Of a DNA stretch of 10,927 nt, positions 1-7,018 are shown piece after piece. The position numbers were made by a program, and so were the translations under genes. Below the pieces are notes generated by a model. It worked only from the letters and a program-made list of their open reading frames with translations, made no database searches and was not told the DNA's origin. How positions within the stretch are numbered: position 1 is the stretch's first letter; every line of letters starts with the position of its first letter. This DNA comes from JBHIER01 sp046760705 [NCBI: bacterium]. Lineage in GTDB: Bacteria; JBHIER01; G020348925. The stretch is taken from positions 1 through 10,927 of the forward strand of contig JBHIER010000068.1 in NCBI GenBank assembly GCA_046760705.1. The letters are read 5' to 3'.

Positions 1-1
1 C

Positions 2-64
2 CTGGCAATTGCGATGGCGGCACATGAAAAAAGCTGGCTAAAAAAGCAAACTTTTGCGATGTAA
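2..64 (+). CDS. Possible 3' end of an upstream gene (partial)
   Basis: A frame open from the window edge ends with TAA at 62-64 and reads as 20 residues with a plausible amphipathic, lysine-containing tail (ending KKQTFAM). It may be the C-terminus of a gene that begins outside the window. A stretch this short is easily open by chance, and no family can be recognised. In favour is that the following ~45 bases are AT-rich and non-coding in appearance, leading straight into a promoter, as expected after a gene end. If it is a gene, it would be the natural place to look for the regulator of the downstream efflux operon. Confidence 0.28.
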   Translation: MAIAMAAHEKSWLKKQTFAM

Positions 65-109
65 TAATACAGAGGATTAATATTAACAATTTTCTGGGTT
101 CAAGGGTCC

Positions 110-138
110 TTGACAAAGGCTCCTATTTTTACTATTAT
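110..138 (+). promoter_or_regulatory. Sigma70-like promoter of the RND efflux operon
   Basis: A perfect -35 hexamer TTGACA (110-115) is followed, after exactly 17 bases, by TATTAT (133-138), five of six matches to the -10 consensus. Transcription should start near 144-146, giving a leader of under 20 nt that contains the AGGAG ribosome site at 149-153 for the start at 163. The surroundings are AT-rich. This is one of the best promoter matches in the window and sits directly before the first gene of the efflux operon. Confidence 0.75.
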
Positions 139-153
139 TAAGAAAAATAGGAG
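120..153. promoter_or_regulatory. Perfect 11-bp inverted repeat over the -10 box: probable operator
   Basis: CTCCTATTTTT (120-130) and AAAAATAGGAG (143-153) are perfect reverse complements separated by 12 bases (131-142). The dyad is centred at 136.5, inside the -10 hexamer (133-138). The right arm ends in the ribosome binding site. Because transcription should begin near 145, the left arm would not be in the RNA, so a DNA operator is likelier than an RNA hairpin. Operators overlapping the promoter and bound by TetR- or MarR-type repressors are common for RND pumps. No such regulator gene is visible here. Confidence 0.55.
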
Positions 154-162
154 ATTTTCGTT

Positions 163-1203
163 ATGGGAAATTTGACCAAGTTCTGTCGATGTGTGACAAT
201 ACTCCTTTCTCTACACATCTCATGCTCGAATGAAAACCCAAAGAGGGAGTCGATTGACACTGCGGTCTCCGTTCGGGTTCAATCACCCCAGCGGCGTGAT
301 ATTCGGGTCACCTTAGATCTTTTAGGCGAGATCAAAGCTCAGCGCGAAGTGAAATTGGGTTTCACCATTGGTGGGAAGCTGGCTGAAATGAGGGCCGAGG
401 TGGGAGATTATGTCGAAAAAGACCAAGTATTGGCTCGACTGGATCAAACGGAGATCGAGGCCCGGTTGGAGCAGGCCGAAGCTGCGTACGAACAGGCCCA
501 ATTTGACGCCGAGCGGGTGGAGGTACTTTTCGCCGACCGGATTGCCACTGAGCAGCAGTTGCAGACTGTTACTAATGCGTTGAAGCAAGCCCGGGCCAAC
601 TTGACTATTGCCAGAGAGACATTGAAGAACAGCGCCATTGTGGCTCCTTTTTCAGGGTTTGTAGCGGCTAAGTCAGGTGAAGTGGGAGAAATAATAACCC
701 CCTTGGCTTCACCGTGGGTCTACCTGGTGGTGGACATCACCCAAGTGAAATTGGAGGTGGGTGTGCCCGAGACAAAATTGGCCGAGGTGAGATTGGATCA
801 GGAAGTCTTGGTAGACGTTGATGCCTTTCCCGACACCACTTTTGTAGGACGGGTGACCAACATCTCACCTGTTCTTGATCCGGTGAGCAGGACGGCCAGG
901 GTTGAGGTTACCGTTCCTAACCCGAAATCTCTACTGAAGCCGGGCATGCACGCTGAGGCTAAAATCGTGACTGATGTCCATCCGAAGGCTTTGCTCGTAC
1001 CTGAAAGGGCAGTGCTCGAAGACGGATATGAACGGGTAGTCTGGGTGGTTCAGGATTCTGTGGCTAAGAGAGCACCAGTGAGGGTTGGGCTGACCGATCT
1101 CGGAGAGATTGAGATTATAGATGGACTATGGGAGGAAGCGAAAGTGGTGATCGATGGCCATCACGGTCTGAAGGAGGGGGCAAAAGTGAGAGTGATACCA
1201 TAG
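163..1203 (+). CDS. RND efflux periplasmic adaptor (membrane fusion protein, HlyD/AcrA family)
   Basis: This is the periplasmic adaptor that links an inner-membrane RND pump to an outer-membrane channel. An N-terminal hydrophobic segment (about residues 10-20) ends at Cys21. HIS-C is an imperfect lipobox, so a lipid anchor is possible but unproven. Domain order fits the family. The first lipoyl half lies at about 55-94 (GEIKAQREVKLGF, then GDYVEKDQVLARLD). An Ala/Glu/Gln-rich coiled-coil hairpin spans about 95-155, the second lipoyl half about 157-180 (APFSGFVAAKSGEVGE), a beta-barrel about 190-270, and a membrane-proximal region runs to the end. The 346-aa length is normal. ATG 163 is chosen for AGGAG at 149-153. 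The next gene starts 9 bases after its stop, so the two are co-transcribed. The substrate cannot be told from sequence. Confidence 0.93.
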   Translation: MGNLTKFCRCVTILLSLHISCSNENPKRESIDTAVSVRVQSPQRRDIRVTLDLLGEIKAQREVKLGFTIGGKLAEMRAEVGDYVEKDQVLARLDQTEIEARLEQAEAAYEQAQFDAERVEVLFADRIATEQQLQTVTNALKQARANLTIARETLKNSAIVAPFSGFVAAKSGEVGEIITPLASPWVYLVVDITQVKLEVGVPETKLAEVRLDQEVLVDVDAFPDTTFVGRVTNISPVLDPVSRTARVEVTVPNPKSLLKPGMHAEAKIVTDVHPKALLVPERAVLEDGYERVVWVVQDSVAKRAPVRVGLTDLGEIEIIDGLWEEAKVVIDGHHGLKEGAKVRVIP

Positions 1204-1212
1204 GGGTCAAAA

Positions 1213-4200
1213 ATGTTTCTATCCGACTTTTCGGTCCGGCGGCCGGTAGGCATATTGATGTTGGTGATGATCATCATCGTCCTGGGGGTGGTGTCGTTGA
1301 CCCAATTGGCGGTGGACCTTTTGCCCGAGATCACCTATCCCATGGTGGCGGTGATGACCCAGTACGAAGGGGTGGCCCCGGAGGAGGTGGAGGTGCAGGT
1401 GACCGAGCCTCTGGAGGGTGTGTTCAGCACCATTGGAGGGGTGAAGCGCGTCAGCTCCGTCTCCCAGGCCGGACTGTCCACGCTGATGGTGGAGTTTGGC
1501 TGGGGCACCAACATGGACTTTGCCGCCCAGGAGATTCGGGAGAAGATCGATTCCATCGAGGATTTTCTGCCGGCCGGGATCGGCAAGTCCTTCATCATGA
1601 AGTACGACCCCACGCTGATGCCTATAATCTATTTGGGGGTGGTGGGGGATCGGCCTCTGGACGAGATAAAAAAGATCTGTAAAGACTATATCGAACCTCA
1701 ACTGGAGAGGGTGGACGGTGTGGCCACGGCCGCAGTTCTGGGGGGCAAAACCCGCGAGATCGTGGTGGAGGTGAACAGGGACAGGCTGGCCGCTCACCAT
1801 CTGTCCCTGGATCACGTGGTCCGGCGCCTGGGTGCGGAGAACCTCAATCTGCCCGGGGGGCGGCTCGATTTTGGCGGCCAGGAGAACCTGCTGCGGACGC
1901 TGGGTGAATTTGAAGCCATCGATGAGATCGAAGAGACCATTCTGACCATCGAGGGCGGCGTGCCCATCAAAGTGTCTGACGTGGCCCAGGAGCGGAGCTA
2001 CGTCAGGGTGGATGGCCAGGAGGCCATCGGCATCGCTGTGCTCAAGCAGTCGGGGATGAACACCGTGGCCGTGTCAAAGGGTATCTATCGAAAACTGAGA
2101 CAGATCGAGACCCGTATCCCGGCCGACGTGAAGGTAATCAACGCCTTCGATATGGCCGAACCCATCACCGAGTCGCTCAATGCGGTCAAAATCAACGCCC
2201 TTTTCGGCGGCATCTTCGCCTTCTTGATGCTGCTGGGATTTTTGCGCTCGCCGCGCTCGGCGATTATTATCGGGGTCTCCATCCCCATCTGCATTATTGC
2301 CACTTTCACGCTGATGTATTTCGGCAAGATCAGCTTCAACATGATGTCTCTGGGCGGGTTTGCCCTGGGTTTGGGCATTTTGGTGGACAACGCCATCATC
2401 GTTCTGGAGAACATATTCCGGCATCTGCAACAGGGCCGAGACAGGTTCGCTGCAGCCAGAACTGGTGCCGCCGAGGTGGGTATGGCCGTCATTGCGGCCA
2501 CTTTTACCACCATGGTGGTATTTCTCCCCGTACCTTACATCCACGGCCTTGCCGGGCAGATATTTCGCGATTTCGCCATGACTGTGGCTTTTGCCCTCTT
2601 GGCTTCACTGATTCTGGCTCTCACCTTAGTGCCTATGTTGTCCTCGCAACTGCTTAAGAGCAGCCGGGCCAAAGAGGGGCGGCTCTTAAGAGGCGTCAAG
2701 CAGGCCCACGATGTGCTGCTGAACTGGGGTTTGGAGCACAGGGTGCTGACTGTTCTGATCGCCGTGGTTGTCTTCGCCGGTAGTGTGGCCGCTCTCTTTT
2801 CTCCCTTCATCGGCAAGGAGTTTCTACCGGCCGGAGCCAGCGAGGGCTATTTTGTGTTGGCCAAGACACCGGTGGGGACAACTTTTGAGCAGAGCAAGGA
2901 AAAGATGTCCCAATTGGAGCAGGTGATGCTAAAGGTGCCTGAACGCAAGACGATGATGGCCGCCCTGGGCGTCTCAGAACAGTCGAAGTACGACGCTGCT
3001 CAAGGCTACGTCACCGATGTGAATGAAGCGGAGCTGTTTTCCCTGCTCACCGACTCAAGAAAGCGGACCAAGGAACGGATCAAAGCCAAAGTGCGGGAGA
3101 AAGCCGCCACCATACCAGGGCTAAAAGTTGTGGTCATGGGTATGGAGGAGGGAGGGTTCAGCCCACAGCCCAAGCCGCCGGTGGTGATAAAGGTTGGTGG
3201 CAAAGATCTGGACCAGATACTGGCCACAGCGAGGATGGTGGCTGAGAGGATAGATCGGGTCGGAGGGGTGACCGATGTCGATATCGGTTTTAAGCCGGGC
3301 AAGGGGGAGTTTCAGGTCAAAGTGGATCGGGAGCGGGCGGCCAGGTTTGGACTCTCGGCGGCCCAGGTGGCCAACACCCTCCAAACGGCGGTCCGCGGGC
3401 AGGTGGCCACCCGATTACGCCAGGGTGGTGAGGAGATCGATGTTACCGTCAGGCTGGATAAAAGGGACCTAAAAGAGGCCGGAGATCTGGACAATATAAT
3501 TGTGGCTTCGCCTCTGGGCCTGGCCGTTCCTCTGAGAGACGTGGCCGATATCGTCCGGGGTCGGGCCCCGGCCAAGATTCATCGCGAAGATCGCCGCAGA
3601 GTGGTGGAGGTGACAGCCAATATCGAGGCCCGGGGTATACGCCAGGTGATGAACCTGTGGCGGGTGATGTCCGATATCAAAGAGCAGTTGACCGATGTGG
3701 CTCTGCCGCCAAACGTTACTATTGACTATGGCGGCGAACACGAAGAGATGATAAGGGCCTTCAAAGATCTGGGGGTCGCCTTTATTCTGGCAGTAATTCT
3801 GGTCTACATGGTGCTCGCTTTTCTCTTCGAGTCTCTGGTGCATCCTTTTACCATCATGATTGCGGTGCCGCTGTCACTGGCCGGGGTGGTTCTGGCTCTT
3901 TTGATCAGCCGCCAGCCGTTGTGCGTCACCTCAATAGTAGGGGTGGTCATGCTCACCGGTATTGCCGTCAACGACGCCATCGTTTTGATCGACTATATCA
4001 ACCAACTGCGGAGCAGAGGAATGGAACGCAAGGCGGCCATCCTCTTGGGGGGCCAGACCCGGGTGCGCCCGGTGCTGTTGACCACATTGACCACCGTCAT
4101 CGCTCTTCTTCCCAGCGCCACGGGCATAGGGGGAGAAGGGTCGGCCATGCTGGCCCCTATGGCCGTGGCAGTGATGGGTGGTCTGATGACGGCCACACTC

Positions 4201-4287
4201 CTGACCCTGGTGGTCATCCCTGTCATCTATAGCCTCATAGATGATTTTGGGGCTAAAATAAGAAGGAGGCTGAAGAAAACCCGATGA
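1213..4287 (+). CDS. RND efflux pump, inner-membrane permease (HAE1/AcrB-like family)
   Basis: This is a proton-driven efflux pump subunit that works as a trimer with the adaptor encoded just upstream. Its 1024 residues are typical for the family. TM1 is at the N-terminus (FSVRRPVGILMLVMIIIVLG), the first porter/docking block spans about 40-320, and TM2-6 about 320-480. TM7 begins near 511, the second porter block spans about 540-840, and TM8-12 run from about 854 to 1015. Both halves carry the expected repeat. The TM4 motif is LVDNAIIVLEN with D392 and N393, and TM10 has VNDAIVLID with N920 and D921. The TM11 arginine-proline is R952-P953. Relative to AcrB, D407 is kept, while D408 and K940 are replaced by Asn. 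The start is supported by AGGGG at 1202-1206. The substrate could be a drug, lipid or other amphiphile. The motifs are not those of CzcA/CusA-type metal pumps. Confidence 0.95.
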   Translation: MFLSDFSVRRPVGILMLVMIIIVLGVVSLTQLAVDLLPEITYPMVAVMTQYEGVAPEEVEVQVTEPLEGVFSTIGGVKRVSSVSQAGLSTLMVEFGWGTNMDFAAQEIREKIDSIEDFLPAGIGKSFIMKYDPTLMPIIYLGVVGDRPLDEIKKICKDYIEPQLERVDGVATAAVLGGKTREIVVEVNRDRLAAHHLSLDHVVRRLGAENLNLPGGRLDFGGQENLLRTLGEFEAIDEIEETILTIEGGVPIKVSDVAQERSYVRVDGQEAIGIAVLKQSGMNTVAVSKGIYRKLRQIETRIPADVKVINAFDMAEPITESLNAVKINALFGGIFAFLMLLGFLRSPRSAIIIGVSIPICIIATFTLMYFGKISFNMMSLGGFALGLGILVDNAIIVLENIFRHLQQGRDRFAAARTGAAEVGMAVIAATFTTMVVFLPVPYIHGLAGQIFRDFAMTVAFALLASLILALTLVPMLSSQLLKSSRAKEGRLLRGVKQAHDVLLNWGLEHRVLTVLIAVVVFAGSVAALFSPFIGKEFLPAGASEGYFVLAKTPVGTTFEQSKEKMSQLEQVMLKVPERKTMMAALGVSEQSKYDAAQGYVTDVNEAELFSLLTDSRKRTKERIKAKVREKAATIPGLKVVVMGMEEGGFSPQPKPPVVIKVGGKDLDQILATARMVAERIDRVGGVTDVDIGFKPGKGEFQVKVDRERAARFGLSAAQVANTLQTAVRGQVATRLRQGGEEIDVTVRLDKRDLKEAGDLDNIIVASPLGLAVPLRDVADIVRGRAPAKIHREDRRRVVEVTANIEARGIRQVMNLWRVMSDIKEQLTDVALPPNVTIDYGGEHEEMIRAFKDLGVAFILAVILVYMVLAFLFESLVHPFTIMIAVPLSLAGVVLALLISRQPLCVTSIVGVVMLTGIAVNDAIVLIDYINQLRSRGMERKAAILLGGQTRVRPVLLTTLTTVIALLPSATGIGGEGSAMLAPMAVAVMGGLMTATLLTLVVIPVIYSLIDDFGAKIRRRLKKTR

Positions 4288-4293
4288 CCTCCC

Positions 4294-4315
4294 GCAGGGT
4301 TGAACCCCGCCTTTT
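4294..4315 (+). terminator. Weak intrinsic-terminator-like hairpin after the RND operon
   Basis: GCAGGG (4294-4299) can pair with CCCCGC (4305-4310) around a TTGAA loop, with one A·C mismatch. It is followed by CTTTT (4311-4315). It lies 7 bases after the pump stop codon, where a terminator is expected. The stem is short and the T-tract is only four bases, so read-through into the next gene is plausible. Confidence 0.35.
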
Positions 4316-4383
4316 GGTCTCTGGTATTGCGCGATGAAAGCTTCTGAACCCAAGGATGCCATCCCGAACGGAACGTGATCGTC

Positions 4384-5031
4384 ATGGCCCTCTTGATCGG
4401 CATAATCCGAGGCAAGGTCGCGGTTACCCAACAAAAGGCTGGCAAAGTTTGGCAGTTCGAAGGGCAGAATTTTGTCCTGACCCTCTCCTTTTCAAAAAAC
4501 CCCGGGGCGGTAAAAGAGGAGGATTTTGCAAAGAGGGAAGAACTCTCTTTCAGGGATAAAGCCGATTTTGCCGAGGCGCTCAAGGAGCTCTTGTCCAGGG
4601 CAAGAGCCCTCTGGGGTGAAGACAGCGCAGATCGCGATGACATAGTCCACGACCGAAGAACTGCTCAAATCCTGGACAACAGGCGCAAGGGAAAAGAGAT
4701 CGGCTTACCGTACAACAACCAGAAGCCTAAGGAGCACCACCAGATTCGAAATTTTGTCACTCTTCTGTCCAATCTCTCAGGGCTTCTAAGTGACACATGG
4801 GTCAAAGAAAACTATCCTCAATACGCAGACAGTTTGAGAAACATCCGTAAGATTCTGGCCTGGACGTACGGGAAGAGCACTGGGGCTTTTCTCCGTTGCG
4901 AAATGATTGCCGGTAAGAAGCGACTTGGGGTCCCGCTTGAAGTGTACCATGATTCCGGGGTAGAGCCTTATTATGCGGCTCGGGACAAAGATGGGAGAAT
5001 CGTTGGCCGGGGGACTGGTCATGGGGTTTGA
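4384..5031 (+). CDS. Hypothetical protein, 215 aa, family not recognised
   Basis: I do not recognise this protein. Codon choice and composition look genuinely coding, with mixed charged and hydrophobic residues and few Cys. The N-terminus is mildly hydrophobic (MALLIGIIRG) but too short for a clear signal peptide. Residues about 45-80 are charged and probably helical (KREELSFRDKADFAEALKEL). A Lys/Arg/His-rich stretch follows at about 85-120, then a helical region with aromatic residues near 125-160 (TLLSNLSGLLSDTWVKENYP). The C-terminus is glycine-rich (GRIVGRGTGHGV). GTG 4375 gives three more residues, and the frame is open back to 4348. ATG 4384 is preferred, but its ribosome site (GGAA at 4370-4373) is weak. 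The gene may therefore be a 5'-truncated remnant. It lies between two transport operons and need not share their function. Confidence 0.6.
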   Translation: MALLIGIIRGKVAVTQQKAGKVWQFEGQNFVLTLSFSKNPGAVKEEDFAKREELSFRDKADFAEALKELLSRARALWGEDSADRDDIVHDRRTAQILDNRRKGKEIGLPYNNQKPKEHHQIRNFVTLLSNLSGLLSDTWVKENYPQYADSLRNIRKILAWTYGKSTGAFLRCEMIAGKKRLGVPLEVYHDSGVEPYYAARDKDGRIVGRGTGHGV

Positions 5032-5047
5032 TTTTTCCGTCCAGCAG

Positions 5048-5073
5048 GTGCGCGCTTTGGAAAGCGCGGCCAC
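5048..5073 (+). terminator. Strong hairpin after the hypothetical gene, no T-tract
   Basis: CGCGCTTT (5051-5058) and AAAGCGCG (5061-5068) are perfect 8-bp reverse complements around GG. Outer pairing of GTG (5048-5050) with CAC (5071-5073) is possible across a GC bulge. It begins 17 bases after the stop at 5029-5031 and lies before the next promoter. There is no following T-run, so it may be a 3'-end-protecting hairpin or factor-dependent pause site rather than a classical intrinsic terminator. Confidence 0.4.
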
Positions 5074-5146
5074 TGTCGGGGTTCTGCTCACCGAGCTCCA
5101 TTGTTCTGATAAAACCAAAGGGACATTTGTGGCTGCGGTTTTTTGC

Positions 5147-5174
5147 TTGACTCCTGAGAAAATTTTCTTATATT
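5147..5174 (+). promoter_or_regulatory. Sigma70-like promoter of the GldA-like ABC operon
   Basis: TTGACT (5147-5152, five of six matches) and TATATT (5169-5174, five of six) are separated by 16 bases. The region from 5139 to 5195 is much more AT-rich than the surrounding genes. Start of transcription would be near 5181, leaving a leader of about 130 nt before the ATPase start at 5310. It is the only strong promoter match I see before the four-gene operon. Confidence 0.6.
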
Positions 5175-5194
5175 TTGAAACCGATTTTTCAAAA
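5157..5194. promoter_or_regulatory. Two dyads at the ABC promoter: spacer palindrome and start-site inverted repeat
   Basis: AGAAAATTTTCT (5157-5168) is a perfect 12-bp palindrome that occupies the promoter spacer exactly up to the -10 box, apart from the first four bases. Directly downstream, TTTTGAAA (5173-5180) and TTTCAAAA (5187-5194) are perfect 8-bp reverse complements around a 6-base loop, overlapping the -10 end and the expected start point. Either could be a repressor site. AT-rich DNA produces such dyads readily, so chance is possible. Confidence 0.4.
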
Positions 5195-5309
5195 ATGAGT
5201 TTTAAGAACGAACTTAACCTTTTCAGGTGTTATGTAAGACGGAACGGGCTCTCGGGGCTGTCCCGGAGCTGCTGCGAAGGGATGTTGCAGAGCAGAAGGT
5301 GAAAGGAAG

Positions 5310-6245
5310 ATGATCACAATAACCAATTTGACCAAGAACTACGGGCACCATAAAGCTGTGGACGACATCACCTTTGAGGTGAAGACCGGCGAGATTTTGG
5401 GATTTCTCGGCCCCAATGCGGCCGGCAAGACGACCACCATGAAGATCATCACCTGTTTCATGCCGCCGACTTCGGGCACAGTCCAGATGGGTGATCTGAA
5501 CGTTTTTGACCATTCCCTCCAGATCCGGCGGATGATCGGGTACATGCCAGAGGATAACCCCCTTTACCCTGACATGAACGTGGTGGACTATCTCTATTTC
5601 GTCTCCGAGCTGCGGGGGATACCGGCGACCGATCGGACCAGGCGGATCAAGCACATCATCGACCTGTGCGGTGTGGGTGATGTCCTCCATCAGGACATCG
5701 GAGAGCTGTCCAAGGGGTTCCGGCAGCGGGTCGGACTGGCCCGGGTCATGGTCCACGACCCTGAAATCTTGGTCCTCGATGAGCCCACTGTGGGCCTGGA
5801 TCCGAACCAGATCGTCGAGATCAGAAATCTGATCAAGGAGCTGGGCAAAGAGAAGACGGTGATCCTCTCGACCCACATTCTGCCCGAGGTGCAGGCCACC
5901 TGCGATCGGGTCGTCATCATCCATCAGGGGAGACTGGTGGCCGACGGGACGCCGGAGGAGCTGCAGAGCAGTTTTCAGGGCCAGGAGCTGGTGCACATCC
6001 TGCTCAAGGCCCCGGAAGACGATGTGGCAGCTACAATCAGGGGCCTGGAGGAGGTGTCGAAGGTCCAGGAGACAGGGGCCGAAACCGGCGGGCTACGGCG
6101 CTTCGAAGTTGAATCCCAAAGGGGCGTGGATGTGCGGGAGAGCCTCTTTCACCTGGCCGTGGACAAGAACTGGACCATTTTGGAGATGCACCGAGAGCAG
6201 GTCAGTCTGGAGAACGTCTTCCGCGAACTGACCAAATCGGAGTGA
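5310..6245 (+). CDS. ABC transporter ATP-binding protein, GldA-like
   Basis: This is the cytoplasmic ATPase that powers the ABC-2-type permease encoded next. It is 311 aa, normal for the GldA/CcmA-like group. Visible motifs are Walker A GPNAAGKTT (34-42), signature LSKGFRQRV (133-141), Walker B ILVLDEP (153-159) with catalytic E158, D-loop GLDP (162-165) and the switch histidine H189 in STHIL. The usual Q-loop glutamine is replaced by E81 (IGYMPEDNPLYPDM). To my knowledge this is typical of GldA-like ATPases and is the main reason for that label. A C-terminal extension of about 90 residues ends ENVFRELT, also family-typical. A ribosome site of the AAGGTGAAAGGAAG type precedes ATG 5310. The permease starts 9 bases after its stop. 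No gliding genes are seen, so the symbol gldA is not assigned. Confidence 0.9.
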   Translation: MITITNLTKNYGHHKAVDDITFEVKTGEILGFLGPNAAGKTTTMKIITCFMPPTSGTVQMGDLNVFDHSLQIRRMIGYMPEDNPLYPDMNVVDYLYFVSELRGIPATDRTRRIKHIIDLCGVGDVLHQDIGELSKGFRQRVGLARVMVHDPEILVLDEPTVGLDPNQIVEIRNLIKELGKEKTVILSTHILPEVQATCDRVVIIHQGRLVADGTPEELQSSFQGQELVHILLKAPEDDVAATIRGLEEVSKVQETGAETGGLRRFEVESQRGVDVRESLFHLAVDKNWTILEMHREQVSLENVFRELTKSE

Positions 6246-6254
6246 GAAGGGACC

Positions 6255-6965
6255 ATGAACAACATCTACCCTAACTTTAAAAAAGAGGTCAGAACCTATT
6301 TCAACTCACCCATTGCCTATATTGTGCTGACGGTATTTCTTCTCATTTCGGGCTACTTTTTCGCCAGCCCCCTCTTCTTGAACAACCAGGCCGATTTGCG
6401 CACGGCTTTTGGCGTCATCCCCTTCATTTTCATCTTCTTCGTTCCAGCCATCACCATGAGATTGCTGGCCGAGGAGAAGAAATCCGGCACTCTGGAAGTT
6501 TTGGTGACCATGCCGGTGAAGGATGTTGAGGTCATCCTGGGAAAATTTGGCGCCGCATTGGTGCTCCTGGTGGTGGCGATTGGGTTGACCCTGACCTATG
6601 TGCTGACCATCTCTCTTCTGGGAAACGCCGACGGAGGGCCGATTGTGGGCGGCTATCTTGGACTGATCCTGATGGGTGCTACCTATCTGGCCATCGGCAT
6701 CTACACCTCCAGCGTGACGGAGAACCAGATTGTGGCCTTCATTATCTCATTTCTCATCATCTTTGCTCTCTTCATGCTGGACAAGGTGCTCATGTTCGTC
6801 CCCGGCGGCTTGGTCTCCATTCTCGAATATTTGGCCATGGACTACCATTTCTCAAACATCGCCAGAGGGGTCATCGACACCAGAGATTTGATCTACTATC
6901 TTTCCCTCATATTTCTCGGGCTCTTTTTGGCCACGCGCACTCTGGCCAGCCGAAAAGCGGCCTGA
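6255..6965 (+). CDS. ABC-2-type transporter permease, GldF-like
   Basis: This is the membrane-spanning partner of the upstream ATPase. Six hydrophobic segments lie at about 20-38, 52-70, 97-121, 131-150, 158-175 and 212-229. Between the second and third is the motif EEKKSGTLEVLVTMPV (73-88), the cytoplasmic coupling segment characteristic of this ABC-2 permease family. The C-terminal stretch HFSNIARGVIDTRDLIYYLS (198-217) is also typical. The 236-aa length matches single-domain GldF-like permeases. The start follows GAAGGGA at 6246-6252, close behind the ATPase stop, so translation is probably coupled. It should work as a dimer with the ATPase. Its cargo is unknown. Confidence 0.9.
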   Translation: MNNIYPNFKKEVRTYFNSPIAYIVLTVFLLISGYFFASPLFLNNQADLRTAFGVIPFIFIFFVPAITMRLLAEEKKSGTLEVLVTMPVKDVEVILGKFGAALVLLVVAIGLTLTYVLTISLLGNADGGPIVGGYLGLILMGATYLAIGIYTSSVTENQIVAFIISFLIIFALFMLDKVLMFVPGGLVSILEYLAMDYHFSNIARGVIDTRDLIYYLSLIFLGLFLATRTLASRKAA

Positions 6966-7018
6966 GAACTTCGGGGCTTGAAACGTATAGGAACATAACA
7001 GAAATGTGGGGAGAGACG

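Noticed and set aside
34-42. No position-specific signal: in the ATPase at residues 34-42, Walker A reads GPNAAGKTT rather than GPNGAGKTT; considered as an anomaly.
   Set aside because: The substituted position is variable in ABC ATPases, and the essential Gly-Lys-Thr is intact. The coordinates given here are residue numbers of the protein at 5310-6245.
1128-1682. A 184-codon + strand frame spanning the adaptor-pump junction.
   Set aside because: It is a Gly/Arg-rich shadow of the GC-rich pump gene in another frame.
5111-5144. AAAACC...GGTTTT pairing followed by a T-run, considered as an intrinsic terminator before the ABC promoter.
   Set aside because: The stem is AT-rich and interrupted by a large loop, and the inner CCAAA/TTTG(T)GG pairing needs a bulge. 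It is too weak to call.
5195-5302. A 35-codon frame (MSFKNELNLF...) in the leader of the ABC operon, ending 7 bases before the ATPase start; considered as a leader peptide.
   Set aside because: It has no ribosome site, sits very close to the expected transcription start, and shows no attenuator-like codon run.
4973-5302. A 109-codon + strand frame overlapping the end of the orphan gene.
   Set aside because: It overlaps a better-supported frame, runs across a promoter and hairpin, and its composition is unconvincing.
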